Source: Treponema sp. UBA792 (GTDB lineage Bacteria; Spirochaetota; Spirochaetia; Treponematales; Treponemataceae). From it: a DNA stretch of 64,000 nt. A model generated the notes under the pieces. It was given only the letters and a program-made list of their open reading frames with translations. It had not been told where the DNA came from and searched no databases. Positions 1-7,652 of this stretch are shown here, one piece after another (the first letter of the stretch is position 1; each line of letters starts with the position of its first letter). A program made the translations under genes and the position numbers. The stretch spans positions 1,085 to 65,084 of the forward strand of contig DBIW01000036.1 of assembly GCA_002296965.1 (NCBI GenBank), read 5' to 3'.

Positions 1-561
1 CATCCGGCCGGCGCGGACTACACCAAGGGAATGAATGTGTGGGGAACTGAAAACGCGAAAAAATCTGTGAGTAGCGGAACTGCATTCGGAATCACGCAGG
101 GACTTTTGAAAGCGTTTGGACCAGCTTTCCACGGAAACTTTATGGCTTCAATCAAGAATATTCTGCACGAAGGAAAAAACACAATCGCCGGAATTGACTT
201 TGTGATTTACGACCGTGGCTCTTCTTTCGATGTTGAAATTCCGGACGCAAATGCGATTTACACTCACATGCTCGGAAAGTACGTCCATTCGATTATCGGT
301 TCGGACGCACACGCCGCCGCAATGGTTGAAATTCTTGAGTCGTACCAGAAAGCCGGCTACAAGTACATTCTTTCAAGCCACGCGAACGTCGAGGAGCAGG
401 ACGCGGTAACAGAAAAAATCGCCTACGTGAAAAAAATCCGCGAGCTTGCCGCACAATGCAAAACCCGCGAGGAATTCCTTTCCGCCGCAGAAAAAGCGTT
501 CCCGAACTACGCCGGAAAAAACTACCTTGAGATGACGGCAGGGAATTTGTTTAAGGACTAA
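1..561 (+). CDS. Probable MBL-fold metallo-hydrolase, C-terminal part (5' truncated)
   Basis: The reading frame is open from base 1 with no start in view, so the N-terminus lies outside the window; 186 residues are visible. The visible part resembles the C-terminal half of metallo-beta-lactamase-fold hydrolases. It has an IYTHMLG-type segment, then an ILSSHANVEEQ stretch like the helix-plus-His part of the fold, an EKIAYVKKIRELA helix, and the tail ...FPNYAGKNYLEMTAG..LF that I associate with this group. The zinc-binding HxHxDH motif would be upstream and cannot be checked. Glu and Lys are nearly all GAA/AAA, as in the genes up to about 10.5 kb. No neighbouring gene hints at a substrate. Family assignment is from overall pattern only. 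Confidence 0.55.
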   Translation, partial: HPAGADYTKGMNVWGTENAKKSVSSGTAFGITQGLLKAFGPAFHGNFMASIKNILHEGKNTIAGIDFVIYDRGSSFDVEIPDANAIYTHMLGKYVHSIIGSDAHAAAMVEILESYQKAGYKYILSSHANVEEQDAVTEKIAYVKKIRELAAQCKTREEFLSAAEKAFPNYAGKNYLEMTAGNLFKD

Positions 562-563
562 AC

Positions 564-729
564 TGCGTTAGGCTATGGAACACTGGCGAAGGTTGTTTGA
601 ACAACCGAAGCCAAAGACCGCAGCCGTGCGATTTGCACGGCGAGGACTTAGAGTGTTAGCGAAGTGCGGAACAGCCGACCTTTGAGAATGAGTTTTGAAA
701 AAACTTGTTCTCAAAGGGAACGCCCGAAT
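564..729. repeat. Dispersed intergenic repeat, copy A
   Basis: A gene-free stretch that shares its two ends with a second intergenic block at 6661-6783. Both begin TGCGT(T/G)AGG and both end GGG(A/C)ACGCCCGAAT, with matching patches between, such as CGGAACAGCC against CGGAACCACGG and GCCGACC against GCCCGACC. Copy A contains small hairpins: GGTTGTT/AACAACC at 591-606, GCCGTGC/GCACGGC at 623-641, and TTTGAGAA/TTCTCAAA near 681-715. It looks like a non-coding interspersed repeat, and no coding potential is convincing. Confidence 0.5.
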
Positions 730-757
730 TCTGCTGATTTTTATTGATTGCCATATA

Positions 758-766
758 TGATATAAT
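758..766 (+). promoter_or_regulatory. Extended -10 promoter for the acetyltransferase gene
   Basis: TGATATAAT is an extended -10 element with a perfect TATAAT at 761-766. No good -35 is seen at the usual distance, as is common for extended -10 promoters. It would start transcription near base 773, giving a leader of about 25 bases to the start at 798. Confidence 0.5.
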
Positions 767-797
767 GCAAAAATCTTCGTGATGATTGGAACGACAA

Positions 798-1235
798 ATG
801 GATTTTTTTGCGAAAAGATTTGACGAGCTGAACACAAAAGAACTTTACGAAATACTCAAGGTGCGGAACGAGATTTTTGTGATGGAACAGAATATTCATT
901 ATCAGGATATGGATGACATAGATTACAAAAGTCTGCATTGTTTTTTGATTGATGACGAAAAAGTTTGCGCATATCTGAGGGCTTTTTACGCGGATGAAAC
1001 TTGCGGCATTGTGAAAGTTGGCAGGGTTTTGACTTTACGGCACGGAAACGGCATCGGCCATGAACTGATGAACAAAAGCATTCAGGCGATAAGGCAAAAG
1101 ATGAACTGCAAAAAAATCTGCATGGACGCACAGAAACACGCTGCTGGTTTTTATAAGAAATTCGGATTCAAAGAAGTTTCTGGCGATTTTTTGGAAGAGG
1201 GAATTGTTCACGTGCGGATGGAATTGGAGATGTGA
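798..1235 (+). CDS. GNAT-family acetyltransferase, ElaA-like
   Basis: A 145-residue cytoplasmic protein that matches the ElaA branch of the GNAT superfamily, expected to transfer an acetyl group from acetyl-CoA to an unknown amine. ElaA-like landmarks are the N-terminal LYEILKVRNEIFVMEQN segment followed by YQDMDDID, the central VGRVLTL strand, the acetyl-CoA-binding loop HGNGIGHELM, and the C-terminal AGFYKKFGF. Length fits the family (about 150). I prefer the ATG at 798, with a weak GGA 8 bases upstream, over an in-frame TTG at 786. It is a single gene with its own extended -10 promoter. An 8-bp hairpin with a GAGTTTTA stem follows at 1253-1272 without a clear T-run. Confidence 0.8.
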   Translation: MDFFAKRFDELNTKELYEILKVRNEIFVMEQNIHYQDMDDIDYKSLHCFLIDDEKVCAYLRAFYADETCGIVKVGRVLTLRHGNGIGHELMNKSIQAIRQKMNCKKICMDAQKHAAGFYKKFGFKEVSGDFLEEGIVHVRMELEM

Positions 1236-1330
1236 ATTTTACGGTTATCCGTGAGTTTTAATGATAAAACTCAATAGTGAATTAAGCCACCTGTAAAAAT
1301 ATAAATTTTTTTTAAATAAAGTTTACCGCT

Positions 1331-1657
1331 CTACAAATCCTCGCAGATTGCGTCAATCAGCGCACCGACATTTTTTCTGTCGCGGGAAGACATGGACTCA
1401 AGCTTATCCGCCATTTTTCGGATTTCAGGGGAATATTTTTTTCCGCTTTCGGCATGGGATTTTCCGTTCACAAGATACTCAACGGAGACATTCAGTGCGG
1501 ATGCAAGTTTTACGGCGACATCGGCGGACGGAATCGAGCTGTTCTCCTTAAGATAATTGCTCACCGAACCTGCATTAAGTCCGGCACGCGCGGCAAGCTC
1601 CTTTATCATCAGCCCCTGATAAGAAATCTCGTCCCGTAAATTTTCCTTGAATCCCAT
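1331..1657 (-). CDS. XRE-family (Cro/C1-type) transcriptional repressor
   Basis: A 108-residue DNA-binding protein with an N-terminal helix-turn-helix at about residues 15-60. The recognition part reads IKELAARAGLNAGSVSNYLKE, and SADVAVKLASALNVSVEYLV continues as in C1/Cro-type domains. The C-terminal 45 residues are charged and may dimerise. It is transcribed away from a small AT-rich gene pair. The shared intergenic region holds three near-identical GTWAAYTTAC palindromes that I take as its operators. There is no Shine-Dalgarno before the ATG. A TACAAT -10 (1665-1670) ends 7 bases upstream, suggesting a leaderless, autoregulated message. No phage structural or integrase genes are nearby. 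Confidence 0.85.
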   Translation of the reverse strand: MGFKENLRDEISYQGLMIKELAARAGLNAGSVSNYLKENSSIPSADVAVKLASALNVSVEYLVNGKSHAESGKKYSPEIRKMADKLESMSSRDRKNVGALIDAICEDL

Positions 1658-1664
1658 ATATGAA

Positions 1665-1739
1665 ATTGTACGTTAATTTACTGATTTTACGTTGACTTGC
1701 AGTAAACTTACGCATATAATCCAAATTAAGTAAATTTAC
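1665..1739. promoter_or_regulatory. Divergent promoter with three operator-like palindromes
   Basis: On the + strand a near-consensus promoter is visible: TTGACT (1692-1697), 17-base spacer, TATAAT (1715-1720), driving the gene at 1799. Three related 10-bp palindromes lie here: GTTAATTTAC (1672-1681), GTAAACTTAC (1702-1711, between the -35 and -10) and GTAAATTTAC (1730-1739, at the expected start site and just after). Their starts are 30 and 28 bases apart, close to three helical turns, so they lie on one face of the DNA. The first also abuts the probable -10 of the XRE gene. This is the layout of a lambda-like autoregulated switch; binding by the adjacent repressor is inferred. Confidence 0.65.
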
Positions 1740-1798
1740 GTGCAAACAAAATTACGCGTAGAAATACGGAATAATACCAAGATATTGGAGGCGGAAAA

Positions 1799-2086
1799 AT
1801 GAAGACTATAAAATCAGTTTGCCCTGGATGCAATGCCGAAAATAATTTTTATCTTTCAACGAATGCAGAATATCTAGAAGATTTTAAAAATGATTTGGAG
1901 AAAAATCCTAACGACTTGAATACAAAGAATGTTGTAAAGGATTTTGAATCTCGAGCCAATCAAAATGAAATCTGTGCTGAATCTTTGGCAAATTGTATCG
2001 GATGTAAATGCGGATGTGATTACTACATTCAGGACAGTAAAAATTGGAATGAAATCGAAAAAATAATCAATAATTTTAAGGACTAA
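1799..2086 (+). CDS. Small cysteine-rich protein, possible zinc ribbon
   Basis: A 95-residue protein that I do not recognise. It has a CPGC knuckle at residues 8-11 and a second Cys cluster near residue 68 (CIGCKCGC), a spacing compatible with one zinc-ribbon site, with an acidic and asparagine-rich helical stretch between. There is no signal peptide or membrane segment. A strong Shine-Dalgarno (GGAGG, 7 bases before the ATG) supports the start. The DNA is much more AT-rich than the neighbours, consistent with acquisition. It is the first gene after the promoter that the XRE repressor probably controls, and a second tiny gene follows 3 bases after its stop. Function unknown. Confidence 0.65.
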   Translation: MKTIKSVCPGCNAENNFYLSTNAEYLEDFKNDLEKNPNDLNTKNVVKDFESRANQNEICAESLANCIGCKCGCDYYIQDSKNWNEIEKIINNFKD

Positions 2087-2089
2087 AAT

Positions 2090-2266
2090 ATGAAAACTCA
2101 ATACGAAATAACTTGTGAACAAAAATCGAAAATAAGCAATGGAATTTCAACATTAAAATGTCACTATATGGCAGAAAATACAGAAGAAGCAAAAAATTTG
2201 TTCTTAACATATCACAGAGAAAATGTTAATCAGAAATTCAAGATTTTATCTTGTATAAAAAAATAA
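2090..2266 (+). CDS. Tiny hypothetical protein (58 aa)
   Basis: An ATG-started frame of 58 codons beginning 3 bases after the previous stop, with AAGGA 7 bases upstream of the ATG inside the end of the preceding gene, so translational coupling is likely. The product is basic and Lys/Asn/Glu-rich with three cysteines; it starts MKTQYEITCEQ and ends in ILSCIKK. I see no known domain. The DNA is as AT-rich as the gene before it. The stop TAA overlaps by one base (TAATG) the ATG of the interrupted exported protein at 2266, so the three may be read from one message. Confidence 0.5.
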   Translation: MKTQYEITCEQKSKISNGISTLKCHYMAENTEEAKNLFLTYHRENVNQKFKILSCIKK

Positions 2267-3219
2267 TGAGACAAAATCAAAAATTTTGTATTTTTCTTCT
2301 ATTATTTTTACTCGCTTCTGTCTCTTTTTTTTCAGAAGATTATCTCGTCAGTCCGGATTTTATAGCTCAGCGCGGGTTCGGAAAATCGGAGGCGGAAGCT
2401 CAGTAGAACGCGCTCGCCTCTCTGTCAAGATTTTTCCAGATGAGCATTTCTGTAGTTTCGGCTGAAAGAACAACGGTTACAGACACAGATTCCCGCAGCA
2501 CGATTTCTGAGGAAGTTTTTTTGAATTCCCAGACTGAACTTTTTGCGGTTCATTTTACAAAAGCCAGGTTTGACAGAAAGCAGAAAGTCTACGAGACAAC
2601 GGCATTTATCGACCGCGAGGAAGCCTGGAAAATCTACCGGCCGAAAATTGAAAGCGACATAAAAACATTTGAAAATTTCTGGTCAAATGCGGAAAGTCAG
2701 AAAGAATTGTTGCTGAAAACAACAGGTTTTTCAAAGGCAGGAAAATTCGCGGAAGAAAACAAGCTGGAGGACAAACTTGATTTTTCGCTGATTGTTTATC
2801 CCGAAAGCGAATCACTTTTCGGAAAGACACGGAATCATATTTCAGAACTGAAGCCTCTCATAAAACGGCTCTGCGGAACATTTTCCGTTCAGGTTGAATG
2901 TGAAGACGACCGTGAGAATTCTGTCGTTCAAGCCGCAAAATCATCATTCGCAAAAATCGGAATCGTCACGACGGAAAGCGCCGCAGAATATAGGTGCCGC
3001 ATAAAAATCAGCCTTAACAGGAAAATTCTTCCGGCAGGATATTTCTACACTCCGTCCGTCACAATCGAAATTTCAAACGGAGATAGAATAATTTTATCAC
3101 GGTCAGAACAGCTGGCAAAAACCGGTGCAAAAAACAGACAGGTTGCAGAGCGGCGCGCGTATTCCGCAATAGCAGAATGTGTCTCGGAGCTGTTGAGCAG
3201 GGAATTCATGTCTTTTTAG
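2266..3219 (+). pseudogene. LPP20-like exported protein gene interrupted by an in-frame TAG
   Basis: Frame continuity runs from ATG 2266 to the stop at 3217-3219 except for a TAG at 2404-2406. Before it lie 46 codons: a hydrophobic signal peptide (FCIFLLLFLLASVSFFS) and then DFIAQRGFGKSEAEAQ. After it the frame resumes directly with NALASLSRFFQMSISVVSAE. The junction reads like the conserved start of an LPP20-type domain (GfG.seaeAq.nAla.Ls), so TAG most simply replaces a CAG. The downstream part could restart at ATG 2440 (259 aa) but would lack export. The gene heads a cluster of two lipoprotein genes. It may be a real pseudogene, a sequencing error or a readthrough site; the sequence cannot tell. 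Confidence 0.7.
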
Positions 3220-3244
3220 ACATAACAGATAGACAGGAGAACTT

Positions 3245-4261
3245 ATGAAAAAAATCATTTTTGGAACGGCCATTGCGGCGGCCCTTTTTGCGACAGGCTG
3301 TGCAACCACAGGAAATTCGGCAACAATCCCGGCGGCAGAAAGGAAATCAGCCTCGGGTGTGAAAATCGCCGGAATCGAGACAACCGTAGTTGACTGGGAC
3401 GGAAGAACGTTCGGAACTGAAGCTGTTCCGTCATGGCTTTCCGCAGCGGCGCGCGGAGACTATTCTGCATACATAAGCACATTCAAAAAGAATGACAACG
3501 ACATCTTCAGAAATTCCACGGGATATGGAGCTGACATCCGCTCGGCTACAATGCGTGCGGACATGGCTTACTCACGGAAAATCGCGCGTGAACTTCAGCA
3601 GAGCATAAATGTCTATGCGGCGGAACAGGCAAGAAGCGGAAATCTAAGCGATGAGACGCGTCAGGCGATTGAGGAAGTCACAAAGACACAGAGCGACGCT
3701 CAAATCACCGGACATCAGAAGGCGACTGAATTCTGGCAGCGCGTAATCACGGAAGATCCGATAAGCGGCGAAAAGACAAGCCAGTACATCGTCTACCAGG
3801 TTTATCAGATTCCGGCGGCAACCTGGACGCAGACAACCGCAAAATATGTGAAAAATGTCTTAGGTGAACTTCCTGAAGATTTGACGCCAGAGCAGGATTT
3901 TGTGAAGAACATGGTGAGCGAAATGATTCACGACGCACGTTTTCCGACTGTCATGAGCCAGGAAGAGGCAAAGCAGAGCGCGGAAATCAACAAGAAAATC
4001 GCCGACGCGCAAATTGCGCTCATGCCGGAAGAACAGAAAGCCGCCGCAGACCAGGCTCTTGCGCAGATTATGCAGGACGGAAGCACTGAACGGACAAAAA
4101 TTCTTGCGGACGCAAAAACGGAGCAGACAAAGGCGGCGGCCGACGCCACCAAAATGGCTTACGCTTCGGGAAACAAGCTCTATCAGTCCGCGGCGACAAT
4201 CTCAGCGGCGGACAAGGAATGGGCTGACGCAGAGGCGATAGCGGCTTCAATTCTGTTTTAG
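3245..4261 (+). CDS. Putative lipoprotein of unknown function
   Basis: A 338-residue protein with a lipoprotein signal: MKK, a hydrophobic stretch, and a lipobox ending FATGC at Cys19, so it is probably anchored in an outer or inner membrane leaflet. The mature part begins with a Thr/Ser-rich linker. A repeated helical C-terminal third (about 240-330) is rich in Ala, Gln, Glu and Lys and probably forms a coiled coil. I recognise no enzymatic motif. AGGAGA precedes the ATG. It lies 25 bases after the interrupted LPP20-like gene and before another lipoprotein with a CsgG/LpoB-like domain. This arrangement suggests an envelope complex, perhaps tied to peptidoglycan or secretion. Confidence 0.7.
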   Translation: MKKIIFGTAIAAALFATGCATTGNSATIPAAERKSASGVKIAGIETTVVDWDGRTFGTEAVPSWLSAAARGDYSAYISTFKKNDNDIFRNSTGYGADIRSATMRADMAYSRKIARELQQSINVYAAEQARSGNLSDETRQAIEEVTKTQSDAQITGHQKATEFWQRVITEDPISGEKTSQYIVYQVYQIPAATWTQTTAKYVKNVLGELPEDLTPEQDFVKNMVSEMIHDARFPTVMSQEEAKQSAEINKKIADAQIALMPEEQKAAADQALAQIMQDGSTERTKILADAKTEQTKAAADATKMAYASGNKLYQSAATISAADKEWADAEAIAASILF

Positions 4262-4304
4262 AAAAACAATAGAGGAACAACTTTCTAATCCGATTTTTTT
4301 TACC

Positions 4305-4333
4305 AGATTCCCGCATCAAGTGCGGGAATGACA
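4305..4333. repeat. Short palindromic intergenic repeat
   Basis: A hairpin in the gap between two lipoprotein genes: ATTCCCGCA, a 3-4 base loop, TGCGGGAAT, followed by GACA. Similar ATTSCCG...CGGSAATGACA palindromes recur at 5888-5917 and several times within 8186-8345, so it belongs to a dispersed family. Confidence 0.55.
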
Positions 4334-4365
4334 ATAGAATTTAAGTCCACAAATAAGGAAAATCA

Positions 4366-5850
4366 ATGAAAAAAAATCTTCCGGCAGTCATCTTGGCAAC
4401 GGCTGTCATTCTGGCATCATGCGCGTCAAATTCGGTTTCCGCGGTCTCGTCGGAATCAAAAAATTCCGGGCAGACGGCGTTTTCTGAAAACCTTCCATCC
4501 AAGAATTCCCAGAAGGACTTGTACAAAGGAAAAGGAATCGCCATGGCAGTATGTCAGCCGGAAATCAGCGGAACTGCAAAAAATGAAGAATGGATTTCGC
4601 AGTATTTTCAGGATTCACTCACGACAAAATTCTCAAGATTCTCAAAAATGACGGTTCTTGACAGAAAAAACGAGTCGCTTATAAAGGCCGAGCAGGAACT
4701 TTCCGAAAGCGGATACTACAGCGACAAAGATGCGGCTCAAATCGGTCAGCTGACAAACGCTCAGATTGTTGTAATCGGAAGCATCCGGAAAATCGCAGAG
4801 AGTTACGAGCTTAATTTCCGCGCGAATGATGTTGCTACAAATGAAATTCGCGCAAGCACGGACGGACGCTATTCCGCCTCAGAAATTCAGAGCGGAAAAG
4901 CCGTAAATAAAATCGCAGAATCACTTCTTGAAGGACTTGGAATAGAATTCACCGACAGGGAGAAAGCGGCTTTTGCGGAACCTGACAAAACTGAAAACAG
5001 CTCGATAATGAATCTTGCGAAAGGCAATTCTGCAAAGGAAAACGACAGTCTGATTGAGGCTCTTGCGGCATACAGTCAGGTAAGAGGAAAACTGAACTGG
5101 CAATACGAGGAGGCTACGTCGAACAGCAGTCAGATAATTTCAGGCTCATTCAATTCGGACGGAATTCTTGCGAAACTCGACAGCTACAGTGCAAAAATTG
5201 AACACTGGAATAAAATTTTCTCGCAGCTTGAATCATACATGAACGAAAATTCAATGTTTATCGTCTATGATTTTTCTTACGTTAACGACGGCAATATAAA
5301 TATGCAAAAAAGGACTGCAGACCTTGAAATTCATCCGGGCATAAAATGCGTTCCGAACGCCGTAGCGATGAAAGTCTGGGCAACGGTCATGAATGAATGG
5401 AAAACTTTGGTTGAAGACAGAAACAACAATGTATGGACAAAAAGCGTCTCAAAGCCGGTGTTCGGAGCATACGAGGGCGGACGCTACACAGCGGAAAGAT
5501 GGGTTCCGTACAGCCTGAGATATGTTTTTTCCGTGAATGTCGGACTTTTCGATGACGACGGTTATCTCATCAAGAAATTCAAGGTGAACGCAGATACGGA
5601 TCAAGGCTTCATAGCGCGTGACGGCGGATTCATCGTGGACGAAATCGTTCCGAAACCGCAGAGAAATTATTTCAGCGGCGGAAAATGGAAAACAGTTTAT
5701 TTTGAAGGAATAAACGCTGATGACTTGAAGCACGGAATGAATTTCCGGGTGATTGACGCGAAGACTGAAATATTCAGTCGGCAGGGACGCGTTTACAAAA
5801 ATCCGGCCGCGATTCTGAGTGCGGAAGAATTCATGCAGGAATATCCATAG
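4366..5850 (+). CDS. Lipoprotein with CsgG/LpoB-like N-terminal domain
   Basis: A 494-residue lipoprotein with the lipobox ILASC at Cys19. Residues about 50-200 have the CsgG/LpoB-type pattern: a beta strand IAMAVCQPEISG, then ...FQDSLTTKFSRFSKMTVLDRKN, the helix AQIGQLTNAQIVVIGSIRKI and a following strand pair with degenerate repeats. The remaining 290 residues have no family that I can name. Such domains occur in PBP activators and in secretion-channel proteins; which role applies here is unknown. AAGGA lies 7 bases before the ATG. It follows the lipoprotein gene at 3245 after a 104-base gap containing a palindromic repeat, so co-transcription is possible. Confidence 0.7.
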   Translation: MKKNLPAVILATAVILASCASNSVSAVSSESKNSGQTAFSENLPSKNSQKDLYKGKGIAMAVCQPEISGTAKNEEWISQYFQDSLTTKFSRFSKMTVLDRKNESLIKAEQELSESGYYSDKDAAQIGQLTNAQIVVIGSIRKIAESYELNFRANDVATNEIRASTDGRYSASEIQSGKAVNKIAESLLEGLGIEFTDREKAAFAEPDKTENSSIMNLAKGNSAKENDSLIEALAAYSQVRGKLNWQYEEATSNSSQIISGSFNSDGILAKLDSYSAKIEHWNKIFSQLESYMNENSMFIVYDFSYVNDGNINMQKRTADLEIHPGIKCVPNAVAMKVWATVMNEWKTLVEDRNNNVWTKSVSKPVFGAYEGGRYTAERWVPYSLRYVFSVNVGLFDDDGYLIKKFKVNADTDQGFIARDGGFIVDEIVPKPQRNYFSGGKWKTVYFEGINADDLKHGMNFRVIDAKTEIFSRQGRVYKNPAAILSAEEFMQEYP

Positions 5851-5887
5851 GGTTCAATTCCGGGTTTTGATAAGAACAGCAATTTAC

Positions 5888-5917
5888 TGTCATTGCCGTG
5901 CCGCGACACGGGAATCT
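5888..5917. repeat. Short palindromic intergenic repeat
   Basis: TGTCATTGCCGTG, a short loop, then CACGGGAATCT. It is the same family as the repeat at 4305-4333 in opposite orientation. It sits 38 bases after the stop of the CsgG-like lipoprotein gene. Confidence 0.5.
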
Positions 5918-5971
5918 ATTGAATCATAAAACTCTAAGCTTGGCTGTATATTTATATAACTCTACCGCGAT

Positions 5972-6046
5972 TCATGGGATTCTGCATTTGCTTTTTTCCA
6001 TAGCAGTCTTGAAAATTACGATTTCACTTTTATTGTCTGCTGGCAT
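5972..6046 (-). pseudogene. Remnant of a RhuM/virulence-protein-like gene (N-terminal fragment)
   Basis: On the - strand an AGGAGG-type site (complement of 6052-6060) stands about 5 bases before an ATG that opens only 24 codons: MPADNKSEIVIFKTA and then MEKSKCRIP and a stop. The first 15 residues match the usual N-terminus of RhuM-type proteins (…EIVIFKTADG…), as I remember that family. The sequence then diverges into unrelated codons. A good ribosome site on so short a frame suggests decay by deletion. The evidence is thin; it could also be a real micro-ORF. Confidence 0.3.
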
Positions 6047-6116
6047 TTCCGCGCCTCCTGATTTTTATTTTGTCATAAGAAGGTGCGGAAAGCCTTCCCC
6101 TGCATGCCCATATATT

Positions 6117-6605
6117 TCATTTTCTTCCATCACTTACAATGTGTTCGATTCCAGGGTGCGGGCGGGTCAGGTAGTCTTTCATGAAAGAGGGGAAGGCTTT
6201 GTGCTTGTCAAGATCGTTGATGGGAATCCAGTGCATTTCTTCTTTTACGCCGTATGTCGTGCTGTCGCTGCGGAGTTCCTGTGTTCCGCGCGGTTTCATC
6301 AGGAAGTAGAAGCTGATTTCGTGGCAGACAAGCCCTTTTAAAGTTCCGCTGTTCTGTGTGAAAAAGTTTTCGTGGATTACCGCCAGACGGTCGATTTCGT
6401 AAGGCACGCCGGTTTCTTCCATAACTTCGCGCTTTACCGCGTCCTCGGCAGTTTCGCCGTGATGAACTCCGCCGCCAATCGAATAGAAATAATCTTCCAG
6501 TTCGTTTCCGGCGAACAGGACGCAGCCGTTTTCCACGATGATTGCTCCGGCACGGTAGCGGAAATAATTGTTTCCTTTTGTAAAGCAGCAGTCGAAGTTT
6601 TGCAT
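6117..6605 (-). CDS. NUDIX hydrolase
   Basis: A 162-residue cytoplasmic pyrophosphohydrolase. The Nudix box is complete: GGVHHGETAEDAVKREVMEE plus TGV fits GX5EX7REUXEEXGU, placing the metal-binding Glu residues in the REVMEE helix. It is expected to cleave nucleoside diphosphates linked to another group; substrate unknown. No Shine-Dalgarno precedes the ATG. Instead an extended -10 (TGATATAAT; TATAAT is the complement of 6612-6617) ends 6 bases upstream, pointing to a leaderless message. The fragment at 5972-6046 lies downstream on the same strand. Length and box are normal for the family. Confidence 0.85.
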   Translation of the reverse strand: MQNFDCCFTKGNNYFRYRAGAIIVENGCVLFAGNELEDYFYSIGGGVHHGETAEDAVKREVMEETGVPYEIDRLAVIHENFFTQNSGTLKGLVCHEISFYFLMKPRGTQELRSDSTTYGVKEEMHWIPINDLDKHKAFPSFMKDYLTRPHPGIEHIVSDGRK

Positions 6606-6660
6606 TTTATGATTATATCATGAAAATGTGATTTGTGTAATTTAGATTTGTGTGTGTAAA

Positions 6661-6783
6661 TGCGTGAGGGATTGAAGTGGCGGCGTAGCCGTTCCGAAGC
6701 TTTGCGTAGGAATGAAGGCGAATGCCGGAACCACGGAAAGCCCGACCGACGCAAACGTCAGTTTGTGGCGGGCACGCCCGAAT
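6661..6783. repeat. Dispersed intergenic repeat, copy B
   Basis: Second copy of the block at 564-729. It starts TGCGTGAGGG, ends GGGCACGCCCGAAT, and carries the internal CGGAACCACGG and GCCCGACC patches. It is shorter than copy A, and the middle differs. It fills most of the gap between the NUDIX gene and the DUF554 gene, and I see no coding potential in it. Confidence 0.5.
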
Positions 6784-6808
6784 ATGAAAAAAAAATTCTT
6801 TTAAAATC

Positions 6809-7534
6809 CTAAAAACTCCACGGAATGTACGCCGCGGCAACTGCGAGAATCACGGACGGCAGCATATTCGCTACATTCATTTTTTTGCCCCAGACAAGAT
6901 TCACGCCGATGCAGAAAATCAGAATCGAGCCGATGAGAGACAGATATTCAACAGCAGTCGGAGTCATCACCGGGGAAACAAGTTTTGCAAGAAGCGTTAT
7001 TGTTCCTTCAAAAACGAAAACCGGGATTGCGGAAAAAATCGCGCCTTTGCCCATTGCGGAAGTCATCACCGCGACGATTATAAAATCCAGGACTGACTTT
7101 ACCGCGAGTGTTGAAAAGTCCCCGAGCAGTCCGTCCTGAACCGCGCCAACAATCGCCATTGCCCCGATTGAAACTGTAAGCGACGCCGTTACAAATGCGT
7201 TCACAAAACTTGAGTCGCCGCTGTTTCCGGTTTTTCTTTTGAGCCATTCGCCGAAAGTTTCGAAGCCTTTTTCAATGCCGAAAAGCTCGCCAATAATTGT
7301 TCCCAGAGCAAGGCACAGAACCACGAGCATGGATTTTCCGCTGACGATTTCCGCGCCTTCGATTTTCAGCATTCCCTGCATCGCCCCTGCGACCGCAATA
7401 AAAATCACGCTGATTCCGCAGGCTTTGTTCAGGGATTCATGCTGCTCCGGCTTGAATAATTTTCCGGCAAAATGTCCGATTAATCCGCCCGCCACGATGC
7501 TTGCGCTGTTTATAACTGTTCCAAGTCCTATCAT
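6809..7534 (-). CDS. DUF554 family membrane protein (YdfK-like)
   Basis: A 241-residue integral membrane protein with about seven hydrophobic segments. It matches the DUF554 family: it starts MIGLGTVINSASIVAGGLIG, has LALGTIIGELFGIE near residue 75-90, and ends with an IGSILIFCIGVNLVWGKK segment and a final hydrophobic helix. The family has no established transport substrate. Length is typical (about 230-240). The ribosome site is weak (GGCGGA). The gene appears monocistronic. A repeat block follows it, and it diverges from the chagasin-like gene. Confidence 0.85.
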   Translation of the reverse strand: MIGLGTVINSASIVAGGLIGHFAGKLFKPEQHESLNKACGISVIFIAVAGAMQGMLKIEGAEIVSGKSMLVVLCLALGTIIGELFGIEKGFETFGEWLKRKTGNSGDSSFVNAFVTASLTVSIGAMAIVGAVQDGLLGDFSTLAVKSVLDFIIVAVMTSAMGKGAIFSAIPVFVFEGTITLLAKLVSPVMTPTAVEYLSLIGSILIFCIGVNLVWGKKMNVANMLPSVILAVAAAYIPWSF

Positions 7535-7652
7535 TTTCCGCCCGCGTTCCGCAAATTGACTTATTTTATATTTTTGACTAAAACATATCTAGCAGTCCGG
7601 ACAAAAAATTCAGGCTGAAAAATTAACAAAACAATTTTTTTCGGAGAGAAAA

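Noticed and set aside
1331..2266. Prophage assignment for the XRE locus
   Set aside because: No integrase, terminase, capsid or excisionase gene is within reach; only the repressor and two small ORFs are seen.
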